Positions 45,211 to 53,578 of a DNA stretch of 64,000 bases are shown in pieces. The first letter of the stretch is position 1. Each line of letters begins with the position of its first letter. The translations under genes and the position numbers were made by a program. The stretch lies in contig NZ_MVDI01000008.1 of assembly GCF_002939305.1 (NCBI RefSeq), positions 1 to 64,000 on the forward strand. The letters are read 5' to 3'. The notes under the pieces were generated by a model. That model was not told where the DNA came from, ran no database searches, and saw only the letters and a list, made by a program, of their open reading frames with translations. This DNA is from Chroococcidiopsis sp. TS-821. GTDB lineage: Bacteria; Cyanobacteriota; Cyanobacteriia; Cyanobacteriales; Chroococcidiopsidaceae.

Positions 45211-45984
45211 TTACTCCTGGATTGCACTTGATTCCTGAATGCGCATGCGGTCTATTTGATCGCGCAAAAAACGCAGTTCAAAATCTTGTAATGGACGATA
45301 GCAACCTTCAGATAAAGGCGGCGGCTGTAATTGAATCAAGCCAATCGCCGTACGCTGTAACTGATGTACGGGATGTCCTAATTGCTGAGCAATACGTCGT
45401 ATTTGTCGATTCCTCCCCTCTTGTAAAATCACCTCTAAACAAGTATGAGTAGCATTTTGAGCGAGTATCCTGACACGTGCTGGTCGAGTTTTGCGACCAT
45501 CTAACTCCACACCACGACGCCATTGCTGTAGTACAAAGAGTGGCGGATGACCTTCTACCCAAACCCGATAAGTTTTTTTTATGTTGTGCCTAGGGTGCGT
45601 CAGTGCGAGTGTTAAGTTGCCATCATTAGTGAGAAGCAACGCTCCCGTAGAATCCGCATCTAGGCGTCCAACAGGGTGAATGCCTTGACCGACCCGTAAT
45701 TCTAGTGGCAAGAGATCCATAACAGTGCGACGCCCTTGGGGATCGTGACGAGTGGATATAACTCCAGCAGGTTTGTTAAGTAAGAGATAAACTGGTTGCG
45801 GACGCGATCGCAGTTGAATCAGCTTTCCGTCAACTGTGATTTCATCTACCTGGGGATCGGCTTTTTGTCCTAACTCAATGACTTTTCCATTACACCGCAC
45901 CCGTCCCAGCCGAATCATCTCTTCTGCTTGTCGCCGTGACGCAACACCCCACTGGGAGAGAATTTTTTGAATTCTTTCCTCCAT
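45211..45984 (-). CDS. RsuA/RluB-family rRNA pseudouridine synthase
   Basis: I start at MEERIQKILSQWGVASRRQA, which matches family starts; an in-frame ATG 11 codons upstream is less likely. The 257-residue enzyme has an S4 RNA-binding domain (QWGVASRRQAEEMIRLGRVR), a VGRLDADSTGALLLTNDG block containing the catalytic Asp, and the C-terminal EGRNRQIRRIAQQLGHPVHQ block, then LQRTAIG. It converts a specific uridine in 16S or 23S rRNA to pseudouridine; RluB is the closest guess. It lies 3 bp upstream of the rodZ-like gene. Confidence 0.92.
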   Translation of the reverse strand: MEERIQKILSQWGVASRRQAEEMIRLGRVRCNGKVIELGQKADPQVDEITVDGKLIQLRSRPQPVYLLLNKPAGVISTRHDPQGRRTVMDLLPLELRVGQGIHPVGRLDADSTGALLLTNDGNLTLALTHPRHNIKKTYRVWVEGHPPLFVLQQWRRGVELDGRKTRPARVRILAQNATHTCLEVILQEGRNRQIRRIAQQLGHPVHQLQRTAIGLIQLQPPPLSEGCYRPLQDFELRFLRDQIDRMRIQESSAIQE

Positions 45985-46100
45985 GATAAAAAAAATTAAT
46001 GTGTTCTGCCCATACAAAATTTTGTCATTTCATGTAGCAGATTGTGTACAAATATTAAAGAATCACTACGAGTTCAATCATAAGAGCTAGGGGCAAAAAC

Positions 46101-46853
46101 GTGGGGAGTCAAAAGACAGAAGTAGAAGCGGAACATAGCGATACACCGACAACCGAGGGCATGACTTCAGACAACCATTCTAAACAAAGTCGCATAATTT
46201 CCAAGGTGTTGTCGCCAGCGGTGCGGCTGTGGTTGCGATCGCAAGTTCAGCAAGTTGCGCATCTTGATGTTCAAATTTCAGGAAGCGATCGCCAAATCCT
46301 TACAGGTTATATTCCTCACGTAGCAATATCAGCCCAAAATGCCGTTTATCAAGGATTATACTTGACAAATCTTCAACTTCAAGGTAAAGATATTCGGACT
46401 AATTTAGGTGGAGTTCTACGAGGACAGCCCTTACGACTACTCGAACCTGTACCAGTTTTTGGCGAAGCAATCCTAGCTCAATCGGATCTGAATGCTTCAC
46501 TCAAATCACCACTCCTAGCAGAAGCACTGACGACATTACTCAAAACGTTTCTACCAGAAAACAGTATTACAAATGAAACAGTAGCTTGGGAGCAAGTCAT
46601 TTTAGAAAGCGATCGCCTCACAATTCACGGTACAATTCACAGCGATCGCAAAACGCCACTGATGCTTGACGCACGACTAGGATTAGTTAGTAGTCAAGAA
46701 TTAGCACTAAAAAAACTGCAAATCCATTCGCATTTGGGACTACAAGAGATCGACGATTATCAAATCGATCTTGGTTCAGAGGTTGCGATTGAAAAACTGA
46801 CTTTAAATTCAGGTCAACTACTGTGTTGCGGTCGCATCAATGTTCTTCCTTAA
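46101..46853 (+). CDS. DUF2993 (LmeA-like) phospholipid-binding-type protein
   Basis: This 250-residue protein starts at GTG with AGGGG upstream. After a charged N-terminus, an SKVLSPAVRLWLRSQVQQVA segment begins the DUF2993 beta domain. ILTGYIPHVAISAQNAVYQG, then LYLTNLQLQGKDIRTNLGGV, then a repeat-like second half (LESDRLTIHGTIHSDRKT) complete it. Members are tubular lipid-binding-like proteins; the actinobacterial LmeA works in envelope lipomannan metabolism, while the cyanobacterial role is unknown. There is no clear signal peptide, so membrane or thylakoid association is uncertain. The gene is single. Confidence 0.82.
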   Translation: MGSQKTEVEAEHSDTPTTEGMTSDNHSKQSRIISKVLSPAVRLWLRSQVQQVAHLDVQISGSDRQILTGYIPHVAISAQNAVYQGLYLTNLQLQGKDIRTNLGGVLRGQPLRLLEPVPVFGEAILAQSDLNASLKSPLLAEALTTLLKTFLPENSITNETVAWEQVILESDRLTIHGTIHSDRKTPLMLDARLGLVSSQELALKKLQIHSHLGLQEIDDYQIDLGSEVAIEKLTLNSGQLLCCGRINVLP

Positions 46854-46856
46854 AAT

Positions 46857-46975
46857 TGGTCATTGCTAATTGGTCATTAAATAGCGATTAGCTATTGGCT
46901 ATTAACTTTTTTGGGCTAAATGCTAACAGAAGAAGTGCTTTTCTATTACCCATTACCTATTACCCATTCCCAAAA
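46857..46975. repeat. Degenerate TTGGTCATT / TTACCCATTACC repeat block
   Basis: The block contains ATTGGTCATTGCTAATTGG and GCGATTAGCTATTGGCTATT, followed after about 35 bp by TTACCCATTACCTATTACCC. The first part is largely complementary to the second, so the block can fold back. It follows the DUF2993 stop codon. Nearby, GATCCGATC is repeated at about 46986-47015. The rest of the 395-bp gap to 47249 holds only the short AGGTGGATTTGTGCTG element (47177-47192). Confidence 0.55.
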
Positions 46976-47176
46976 GTTAAGCAACGATCCGATCATTTCC
47001 GACATTTGATCCGATCTTTTCCTACTGCCAATCGTCATAGGTTTTCCTAAGCTAGATAGTGTCAGCAAGTTTAGCTGGCGATCGCTCTTAGATAGTTGCA
47101 CAATTCTACTACACTGCAACTTGACATTCATTTGGTTTGCATAACTTCATTCCGGCTGCTTGTACAGGCACGCTGT

Positions 47177-47192
47177 AGGTGGATTTGTGCTG
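47177..47192 (+). promoter_or_regulatory. Shared upstream element AGGTGGATTTGTGCTG, copy 1
   Basis: This 16-bp sequence, preceded by GCTG and a variable stretch, recurs exactly at 48745-48760. Copy 1 lies 57 bp before the secreted-protein gene at 47249, and copy 2 lies 87 bp before the RTX gene at 48847. It may be a common leader or regulatory site. Nothing else in the window matches it. Confidence 0.4.
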
Positions 47193-47248
47193 GAGCGATC
47201 GCGCAATAGCTAGCACGTATATTTAAACCCACAACTATCCACGGCAAT

Positions 47249-47755
47249 ATGACTATTTTTTTGGAAAACATTTCTAAAAGGACAAAAGCGATCGTCGCAC
47301 TAACAGTAACTTTAATGTCAACGACAGCAATTGCTACTAGTCCAGCAATGGCAGATTCATATAAAGCATTCCCAGGTAGTATGTGTCAGCACTCAACTTC
47401 TACCGATCTTCCAAAGCTGGTTCGCGGGGCAAATTACGTCTACAACTCTAGTACTTCATATGCTTATGTAGCTTGTCCCATTGTGCGAGGAGTTCCAGGA
47501 GACGATGAAGGCACTACGACTGGACCTTATACAACTGTTTATGTCCTTAAAAATTACAACAATCAGACAGTGACTTGCACTCTTTCAGGTTACTGGTCAA
47601 ATAACGGTGGTGCAAGTAGTCAGAGTACGAGCACGAGTACTCAAGGAATGTCATCTATGAGTACGGCGAGAGTTGCTAAAAGGAATATTTATGGACTTTT
47701 TTGCAGCTTAGCACCACATAGTGGAATTTACAGTTATTACTCGTTCTTCAAGTGA
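47249..47755 (+). CDS. Secreted protein of unknown function
   Basis: The 168-residue protein has a signal peptide (about 1-35, ending SPAMA). The mature part begins DSYKAFPGSMCQHSTSTDLP and contains four cysteines, in MCQH, VACP, VTCT and LFCS, that could form two disulfides. Ser/Thr/Tyr content is high, with a serine-rich tract (GGASSQSTSTSTQGMSSMST) before the C-terminal domain end YSYYSFFK. It looks like a small secreted beta protein. I do not recognise the family. A 16-bp upstream element is shared with the RTX gene at 48847, which hints at joint regulation. Confidence 0.65.
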   Translation: MTIFLENISKRTKAIVALTVTLMSTTAIATSPAMADSYKAFPGSMCQHSTSTDLPKLVRGANYVYNSSTSYAYVACPIVRGVPGDDEGTTTGPYTTVYVLKNYNNQTVTCTLSGYWSNNGGASSQSTSTSTQGMSSMSTARVAKRNIYGLFCSLAPHSGIYSYYSFFK

Positions 47756-47882
47756 GCGCATTCACATCAAATTGCTTTTGACGCATAAACACAGGGAAAT
47801 AAAAAAGTTACACGACATTTATTTATTTCCTAAAAAAATATTGACGATTTTGTAAATCCATTACTTGAAACTAAGAGTAAAT

Positions 47883-48641
47883 ATGATTCCTCCTACGATT
47901 GAATTCGCATCCTTTCAAGATGTTTTGGATTGCATTGAAACCAAAAAAGCAGAGTTTGCTCAAGCGCCCCTATTTCAATTCATGCAAGACAGCAGTATTT
48001 CTCCGTTACAACGACTAGGATTTTCTCCTTGTATCGCCCATTTCATCATGAGTTTTGGGGATCTCAATAAATATGTATTTCGTGATGAGACTAGCAACTT
48101 TGATCTAGTTCAGAACGCAATCAATGAGCATACTTATGAAGATGACCATCATTGGCATTGGTTCCTGCGAGATTTGCAAGTGCTGGGATTTGACCGTCCT
48201 CAAAGCTTTGTAGATACCTTACGATTTCTCTGGGGCAAAGATACTTGCATGACTCGGCAATTATCCTATCAACTCTCTGCATATACACTAAATGCCGATC
48301 CCATTGTCAAAATGGCAGCGATTGAAGCTATTGAAGCCACAGGCAATATTTTATTTAGCTACACTACACAAGTTGTCCAGGAGTTACAAAGCATCACGCA
48401 ACAAGAATATATTTACTTTGGCAAGTTTCATCTTACTGTTGAAACGGGACATGCTGTTAGAGATGACAATAACGAGTTTCAACTCGCATCTATTCCCTTA
48501 AGTTTGGAAATGAGGCAACAAGCATTAGATGTTGTGAATAATGTCTTCGATCTCTTCACAGCTTGGCTAAATGAAATGTTGATCTATGCGCAGTTTCACC
48601 CCGTTCAAGATTGGCTTTCTCCTACTCCTGATCGCGTATAA
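47883..48641 (+). CDS. Haem-oxygenase-fold (HDO/TenA-like) protein of unknown substrate
   Basis: I start at MIPPTIEFASFQDVLDCIET; a TTG six codons upstream is possible. The 252-residue all-helical protein has a histidine/acid-rich helix NEHTYEDDHHWHW (about residues 81-93) and a later helix FHLTVETGHA (about 182-191, His-x3-Glu-x2-His), spaced like metal-ligand helices of haem-oxygenase-like diiron proteins. An EAIEATGN segment between them supplies another glutamate. It is probably an iron-dependent oxidase or a related non-haem protein; substrate unknown. Neighbours are a secreted protein and an RTX protein. The family call is by motif and helix pattern only. Confidence 0.6.
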   Translation: MIPPTIEFASFQDVLDCIETKKAEFAQAPLFQFMQDSSISPLQRLGFSPCIAHFIMSFGDLNKYVFRDETSNFDLVQNAINEHTYEDDHHWHWFLRDLQVLGFDRPQSFVDTLRFLWGKDTCMTRQLSYQLSAYTLNADPIVKMAAIEAIEATGNILFSYTTQVVQELQSITQQEYIYFGKFHLTVETGHAVRDDNNEFQLASIPLSLEMRQQALDVVNNVFDLFTAWLNEMLIYAQFHPVQDWLSPTPDRV

Positions 48642-48744
48642 CTTGACACGCTGCTAAACCTTTAAAGCTTCTATTTAGCGATCGCTAATCAAAGATTCAT
48701 TCAGCCAATACTTTTATACCAGCGCTGCTCCAGAAGCAAGTTGC

Positions 48745-48760
48745 AGGTGGATTTGTGCTG
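48745..48760 (+). promoter_or_regulatory. Shared upstream element AGGTGGATTTGTGCTG, copy 2
   Basis: This is an exact 16-bp match to 47177-47192, lying 87 bp before the RTX gene at 48847. Both copies are preceded by GCTGCT and a partly similar 15-20 bp stretch. It is a candidate regulatory or leader element common to the two secreted-protein genes. Confidence 0.4.
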
Positions 48761-48846
48761 AGCCTAATAGCGTCGGCTGTAACGGTTAACTGCATGAAAC
48801 ACTAGCCAACGCGGACATACAAACTCAAAAAAGAAAGGATAAAACT

Positions 48847-50352
48847 ATGGCGATTATTTCAGGAAATCCAACTAACGGAAACGATGTCATCGTTGCAGAT
48901 GCAGCTAACGACATTATTGATGCACTTGCAGGCAGCGATCGCGTTGATGGTGGCGGTGGTAATGATGCTCTCATCGGCAATACAGGCAACGATAGTTTGT
49001 TCGGCAACACAGGTAACGACACTCTTCTAGGAAATACAGGTAACGACGTTCTCAGGGGTGGATTAGGCAGTGACATTCTCGATGGTGGAGAGGGCATTGA
49101 TCGAGTTACTGAGTCGGGTGATGCGACTATCCGCCTGAACAACACTAGTTTAAGAGTCGGTAATGAAACTGATACGCTCAGCAACATTGAAACGGCAACA
49201 CTCACTGGAGGTGAAGGTAATAACTCGATTAGTGCCTTTGAATTCACGCTCGGATCGGTAACTCTCAATGGTTTAGCTGGTAACGATCAACTAAGAGGTG
49301 GTACTCGCAATGACACGCTCAATGGTGGAGTCGGTAACGATCTGCTTGATGGTCAAGCTGGCGACGATCTCCTCAACGGTGGCGATGGCAATGATAATTT
49401 AGAGGGCGAGGCTGGCAATGACACATTGAATGGTGGCGCAGGCATTGACCGAGTTACTGCGTTCAGCGATTTTAACCTCACTTTGACCAATACTACTTTA
49501 GTGGGTGAAGGTGTCGATCAGTTGAACAGTATTGAAACTGCGTTACTACGTGGCGGTAATAATGGAACTGTCGTTGACGCGTCTCAATTCACCTTGGGTT
49601 CTGTTGATATTGGTGGTGGAAATGGCAACGATCTCCTCTTTGGTGGTAGTGGTAACGACGAACTTGATGCAGGTTCATCAGGCTCTGATACGCTGAGAGG
49701 CGGTTTAGGCAATGATGTTTACGAAGTTACTGGCTTTAACGATACCGTCATAGAGAATCCTGGGGCTGGTATTGATACTGTTGAGTCTGACGGCAGCTTT
49801 ACGCTAGGAGCCAACGTAGAAAACTTGGATCTTAAAGGTTTTAACGCTGTTAATGGCACAGGTAATGAGCTTAACAACTTCATCGACGGCAACCGAGCTA
49901 ATAACACGCTCAACGGGGGAATTGGCAATGATACCCTCAAAGGTAGTCAAGGCAATAATGTCTTGATTGGCGGTGTTGGTAACGATCAATTCCTCTTCAG
50001 TACAGGCAACGCCTTTAGATTTGACGATCTTGGTGTAGATACGATTACAAACTTTAGTGTGGGTAGCGACAAAATTGTTTTATCCAAAACTACATTTGAC
50101 ACGCTCATTAGTGGTGCAGGCGGTACTTTGAATCCGTCCGAGTTTGAGGTCGTCGATAGCTTCTCTGAACAGTTCTCCAGCAATGCCAAGATTACCTATA
50201 ACTCGGTTAGAGGCAACTTATGTTTTAACCGCAATGGCTCTGTGTTAGTTGGTGGCGATGCCGAGGGGAACATTATTGCCGACCTAAATCCTAGCAATAC
50301 TCCTGGTGGCTCTCCTAATATCAGTGCCGCAGACATCCTGATTGTCGCTTAA
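48847..50352 (+). CDS. RTX calcium-binding repeat protein
   Basis: The 501-residue acidic protein lacks an N-terminal signal peptide. It contains several blocks of GGxGxDxL-type nonapeptides: near 35-80 (GGGNDALIGNTGNDSLFGNT), 140-200, 255-280 and 345-370. Two intervening IDRVT..IRLNNTSLRVGNETDT-like modules separate them. The C-terminal domain (DTITNFSVGSDKIVLSKTTF onward) is of the kind seen in type I-secreted cyanobacterial proteins. Calcium binding folds the repeats outside the cell. It is probably exported by a type I system not in this window and may attach to the sheath or surface layer. No enzymatic domain is visible. The next gene encodes a similar protein. Confidence 0.85.
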   Translation: MAIISGNPTNGNDVIVADAANDIIDALAGSDRVDGGGGNDALIGNTGNDSLFGNTGNDTLLGNTGNDVLRGGLGSDILDGGEGIDRVTESGDATIRLNNTSLRVGNETDTLSNIETATLTGGEGNNSISAFEFTLGSVTLNGLAGNDQLRGGTRNDTLNGGVGNDLLDGQAGDDLLNGGDGNDNLEGEAGNDTLNGGAGIDRVTAFSDFNLTLTNTTLVGEGVDQLNSIETALLRGGNNGTVVDASQFTLGSVDIGGGNGNDLLFGGSGNDELDAGSSGSDTLRGGLGNDVYEVTGFNDTVIENPGAGIDTVESDGSFTLGANVENLDLKGFNAVNGTGNELNNFIDGNRANNTLNGGIGNDTLKGSQGNNVLIGGVGNDQFLFSTGNAFRFDDLGVDTITNFSVGSDKIVLSKTTFDTLISGAGGTLNPSEFEVVDSFSEQFSSNAKITYNSVRGNLCFNRNGSVLVGGDAEGNIIADLNPSNTPGGSPNISAADILIVA

Positions 50353-50464
50353 GGATGGTGCTTGCGCTTGTGGTGGGTAAGAGCGCGATCGCGAAGTGTC
50401 TCTGAAAAAGAATCGCAACTACCCATTACCAGTTACCTTTTACCAATTACCAAGCAAGGAAAAC

Positions 50465-51484
50465 ATGGCAACTATCTTTGGTACTAACGGCGATGACAAC
50501 AACCTTTTTGGCGGAAATGACCTTGTAGGAACAACCGGAAACGACGATATCTTTGGTTTTGCTGGCAATGATGAATTAATTGGCGATCTCGGCGATGACT
50601 TTCTGTCGGGTGGAGCGGGTAACGACATCCTCAATGGAAGCGCGGGAACTGACTTCCTTGACGGTGGAGCGGGAAATGACTCTCTTTTCGGCAGCGATAT
50701 TGGGATTAATGTTCTTAGTAATCTCCTCAACGGAGGTAATGGCAATGACTCACTTCGTGGGGGAGATGGCGATGATTCACTCTTTGGCGGTGCAGGTAAT
50801 GACACTCTTAGTGGTGTTTTTGGTGTTGACAGCCTTATAGGCGGCGCGGGCAATGACCTCTATGATGTCTTTGAGCGCAATAATGTTGACACAATCGTTG
50901 AGGCTGCCAATGGTGGCATTGATACTGTCGAGTCGGATGACAGTTTTACGCTGCCTGACAATGTAGAGAACTTGGTACTCAAGTTTGAACCTGGACTTAT
51001 TGGTACGGGGAATGAACTCAACAACAATATGACATCTCGAACTATCAACGTCATCCTTAGTGGGTTAGGAGGTAACGACTCGCTTAATGGAGGAAGTGGC
51101 AATGATATTCTCTCTGGAGGAGACGGTAATGACCTCTTAATTGGAGGATCTGGGAGCGATCGCCTACTCGGAGGTACAGGTGCAGACCGCTTTCGTTTCA
51201 ATGCTGCGAATGAAGGAATTGATTTGATTACAGACTTCGTCGCTGCGGATGATTCTATTCAGGTTTCTGCTGCTGGTTTTGGCGGTGGGCTAACTTCTGG
51301 TGTCATTAGTGCCAGTCAATTCCGCTTAGGTTCCTCTGCGGCTGATGCTAATGACCGATTTATCTACAACAACAATGGAGCGCTGTTTTTTGACTCTGAT
51401 GGTACAGGTGCAGCGCTTCAAGTGCAAATTGCAACGCTTGTTGGAATCCCAACTCTTAGTGCTGTAGACATTGTTGTGATTTAA
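50465..51484 (+). CDS. RTX calcium-binding repeat protein (tandem paralogue)
   Basis: I start at [17 protein letters not shown] because AAGGA lies 5 nt upstream and RTX proteins of this kind begin this way; a longer frame starts 23 codons upstream in intergenic repeat sequence. The 339-residue acidic protein has RTX nonapeptide blocks at about 10-60, 70-115 and 205-260, around a [20 protein letters not shown] then [13 protein letters not shown] module that is also present in the preceding protein. The C-terminal part ([20 protein letters not shown]) is the usual secretion-type domain. No catalytic domain is visible. It lies 112 bp after the first RTX gene, so the two are tandem duplicates. 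Confidence 0.85.
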   Translation: MATIFGTNGDDNNLFGGNDLVGTTGNDDIFGFAGNDELIGDLGDDFLSGGAGNDILNGSAGTDFLDGGAGNDSLFGSDIGINVLSNLLNGGNGNDSLRGGDGDDSLFGGAGNDTLSGVFGVDSLIGGAGNDLYDVFERNNVDTIVEAANGGIDTVESDDSFTLPDNVENLVLKFEPGLIGTGNELNNNMTSRTINVILSGLGGNDSLNGGSGNDILSGGDGNDLLIGGSGSDRLLGGTGADRFRFNAANEGIDLITDFVAADDSIQVSAAGFGGGLTSGVISASQFRLGSSAADANDRFIYNNNGALFFDSDGTGAALQVQIATLVGIPTLSAVDIVVI

Positions 51485-51522
51485 CTGAAATCTTGCAGCA
51501 TTTTCAGTTAGCCATAAAGCCC

Positions 51523-51544
51523 GCCTGGGAATCAATTCCTAGGC
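51523..51544 (+). terminator. Hairpin after the second RTX gene
   Basis: GCCTGGGAAT (51523-51532) pairs with ATTCCTAGGC (51535-51544) at 9 of 10 positions with a 2-nt loop. Two further stems follow: CCACTT-TAAGTGG (about 51560) and GCCC-ACT/AGT-GGGC (about 51612-51632). No long T run follows the first stem, so the cluster may act as a processing or decay barrier as well as a terminator. Confidence 0.5.
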
Positions 51545-51700
51545 TGATAACTCAAGCCCACTTTAAGTGGACTGGAAAGCTGATTCAGTCGGATTTATCA
51601 GATAGCTGTTAGCCCGTACTTTATAGTGCAGGGCGAGCAATCGGGTAACAGATAAAAATGGTGCAAGATCTGAATTTAACTATACTTAAGGAAATATACT

Positions 51701-52150
51701 ATGCTCGCTTTACGAAAAAGTTTTGGCGCTCTTTTTATTACTAGTCTGCTGTTTACAGGCTCGGTTGCTTCATTACCCGCAGCCCGCGCCCAAATTCCCG
51801 AAGCACCAGTAGATAGCTTGAGCCGCACCAATATTCTGCTGCAAGATGAGTTATATTTTGGCAGATCTCGCCCTGGTGGCATTGTCTCTGAAGAACAATT
51901 TCAAAGATTTTTACGCAATGTTGTTACACCACGTTTTCCTGATGGATTGACAGTAGTTGATGCAAGTGGACAATTTCGCGGAAGCAACGGAACAATCGTT
52001 CGAGAACCAACAAAGATCTTGATTTTGATTTATCCGAATAGCCCAGCAAAAAGACGCGCAATTGAGGAAATTATTAGCCTTTACAAGACGCAGTTTCAAC
52101 AAGAATCAGTTTTGCGGGTGACGAGTGTGCCAGTACGAGTTGGCTTTTGA
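51701..52150 (+). CDS. Secreted DUF3574-like protein
   Basis: The 149-residue protein has a signal peptide (about 1-31, ending AARAQ). The mature domain carries the family-type blocks DELYFGRSRPGGIVSEEQFQ and VTPRFPDGLTVVDASGQFRG, followed by EPTKILILIYPNSPAKRRAI. DUF3574 proteins are small periplasmic or secreted proteins of unknown function, widespread in proteobacteria and cyanobacteria. It probably has its own promoter, downstream of the hairpins that close the RTX pair. No catalytic residue is obvious. Confidence 0.75.
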   Translation: MLALRKSFGALFITSLLFTGSVASLPAARAQIPEAPVDSLSRTNILLQDELYFGRSRPGGIVSEEQFQRFLRNVVTPRFPDGLTVVDASGQFRGSNGTIVREPTKILILIYPNSPAKRRAIEEIISLYKTQFQQESVLRVTSVPVRVGF

Positions 52151-52153
52151 AAT

Positions 52154-52210
52154 TAGGTAATGGGTAAATAGATACTTTTTACAATTACTAATGACCAGTT
52201 ACCAAAAGAT
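52154..52210. repeat. Degenerate GGTAATGGGTAA / TTACAATTACTAATGACC repeat
   Basis: This short tract between the DUF3574 and alpha/beta-hydrolase genes is of the same heptamer type as those at 41583-41690 and 46857-46975. It can fold back on itself imperfectly. Confidence 0.45.
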
Positions 52211-52222
52211 TTAATTATTAAT

Positions 52223-52984
52223 ATGAGTCTTTTTTGTCTCGTTCACGGTGCTTTCCAAGGGGCTTGGTGTTGGGATTTATTAATTCCCTTCTTACAAGCA
52301 CAGGGTCACAAAACTGTAGCAATGGATTTGCCAATTGACAATGCATCGACTACCTTATCCGAATTTGCGGATACGGTTATTCAATCGCTACCAGAAATTG
52401 ACGATGATATTGTCTTAGTCGGTCACTCAATGGCTGGTACAGTAATTCCGCTTGTCGCCGAAGCAATAAACGTGCGTCAACTCATATTTATAGCTGCGCT
52501 AATTCCGCATCCTGGAGTCAGTACACTCGATCGATTTTCGCGTCATCTTGATTCTGAAACCCTCAAATCATTCAATTATCAGCCAAAAGACCCAAGTATA
52601 CTCGAACAGTTTCACTCAGAACCTGATATTTTTGAACCTGCTTCTGTAGGGAAAGATTTTTCAGACGCAGCAGTATTGAAGGAATTCTTCTATTCTGATT
52701 GTCAACCGGATGTAGCACAGTGGGCGATCGCAAAAAGTCGTTCGCAACAATCGCTAGCCTATATTTTTGAAACAAATCCTCTTACAGCTTTACCAAAAGT
52801 TGAGCGTAAATATATTGTTTGTACCAATGACCGGATTATATCTTCTACATGGTCGCGCTACGCTGCACGCCAGCGCTTAGGAGTTGATGCAATTGAGCTA
52901 GCATCTGGACATTGCCCGCATTTGTCGCATCCTGACCTTTTAGCTTCAGTATTAATGAGCAACGAACAATCGTACTTTTACTGA
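52223..52984 (+). CDS. Alpha/beta hydrolase (esterase/hydroxynitrile-lyase-like)
   Basis: The 253-residue protein shows the alpha/beta hydrolase core. The oxyanion strand is FCLVHGAFQGAWCWDLLIPF (about 4-23). The nucleophile elbow is VLVGHSMAGTVIP (about 70-82, Ser in GHSMAG). The acid region is ICTNDRIISSTWSRYA, and the catalytic His is in LASGHCPHLSHPDLL (about 233-247). This group covers plant-type methylesterases and hydroxynitrile lyases and many uncharacterised bacterial enzymes, so substrate cannot be assigned. It is cytoplasmic, with no signal peptide. The VOC-like gene follows after 48 bp on the same strand, suggesting an operon. Confidence 0.82.
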   Translation: MSLFCLVHGAFQGAWCWDLLIPFLQAQGHKTVAMDLPIDNASTTLSEFADTVIQSLPEIDDDIVLVGHSMAGTVIPLVAEAINVRQLIFIAALIPHPGVSTLDRFSRHLDSETLKSFNYQPKDPSILEQFHSEPDIFEPASVGKDFSDAAVLKEFFYSDCQPDVAQWAIAKSRSQQSLAYIFETNPLTALPKVERKYIVCTNDRIISSTWSRYAARQRLGVDAIELASGHCPHLSHPDLLASVLMSNEQSYFY

Positions 52985-53032
52985 GGAAGCGATCGCCAAT
53001 TCAATCTTTAACTATTGCATGGAGTTACTTTT

Positions 53033-53512
53033 ATGATTCACCATATCTCGATCGACGCTTACGATCCATTGCGTGTTGCTAACGTTTTAGCAGAAATTTG
53101 GCAGGGTAAAGCGTATCAATTTTTCTATCCTGGTAGTTACAATGTCATGCCTTTTGACAGCTATGGCACTGGTATCGTAGTGTTTCCTTATGGAACTGTG
53201 TGGACTCCAGGTACTGATATCAAACCAGCCCAGTTGCAGCCATCCGTATCTACTGATTTGGTAGCTATTCATGCTGCAATTTCGGTTCCTGCAACTGGAC
53301 AGCAGATTGAGCAGATTGGACAACGGGAAGGGTGGCGCGTTTTGGTTCGCAACCAAGAAGACAGTATCTTTAGTTTGATTGAGTTTTGGGTGGAGAATCG
53401 CATCTTGTTTGAGTTTTTGCCACCAGGATTTGAAACTCAATATTTACAGACAATGCAACCAGAGAAGATTGAGCAAATTTTAGGACAGCCAATTCAACCC
53501 ATCGCAGTTTAG
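53033..53512 (+). CDS. VOC/glyoxalase-like hypothetical protein
   Basis: I use the ATG giving MIHHISIDAYDPLRVANVLA because GGAG lies 8 nt upstream; an in-frame start six codons earlier is weaker. The 159-residue protein has the beta-alpha-beta opening of VOC proteins (MIHHISIDAYDPLRVANVLA) and a later strand VENRILFEFLPPGF, with a Glu near the end. Only part of the usual metal set (His in HHIS, Glu in LFEFLPP) is visible, so it may lack metal-dependent chemistry. It follows the alpha/beta hydrolase gene in the same orientation. The family call is tentative. Confidence 0.55.
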   Translation: MIHHISIDAYDPLRVANVLAEIWQGKAYQFFYPGSYNVMPFDSYGTGIVVFPYGTVWTPGTDIKPAQLQPSVSTDLVAIHAAISVPATGQQIEQIGQREGWRVLVRNQEDSIFSLIEFWVENRILFEFLPPGFETQYLQTMQPEKIEQILGQPIQPIAV

Positions 53513-53578
53513 GTAATGTCTTAGCGATCGCTGAATTCCATTTCTCCTTTGCTCCTGTACTGTCTACTTGTCGAAACT

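Noticed and set aside
48847-51484. CRISPR-like or tandem DNA repeat array
   Set aside because: The periodicity comes from RTX nonapeptides in an open frame with codon-level variation and no conserved spacers.
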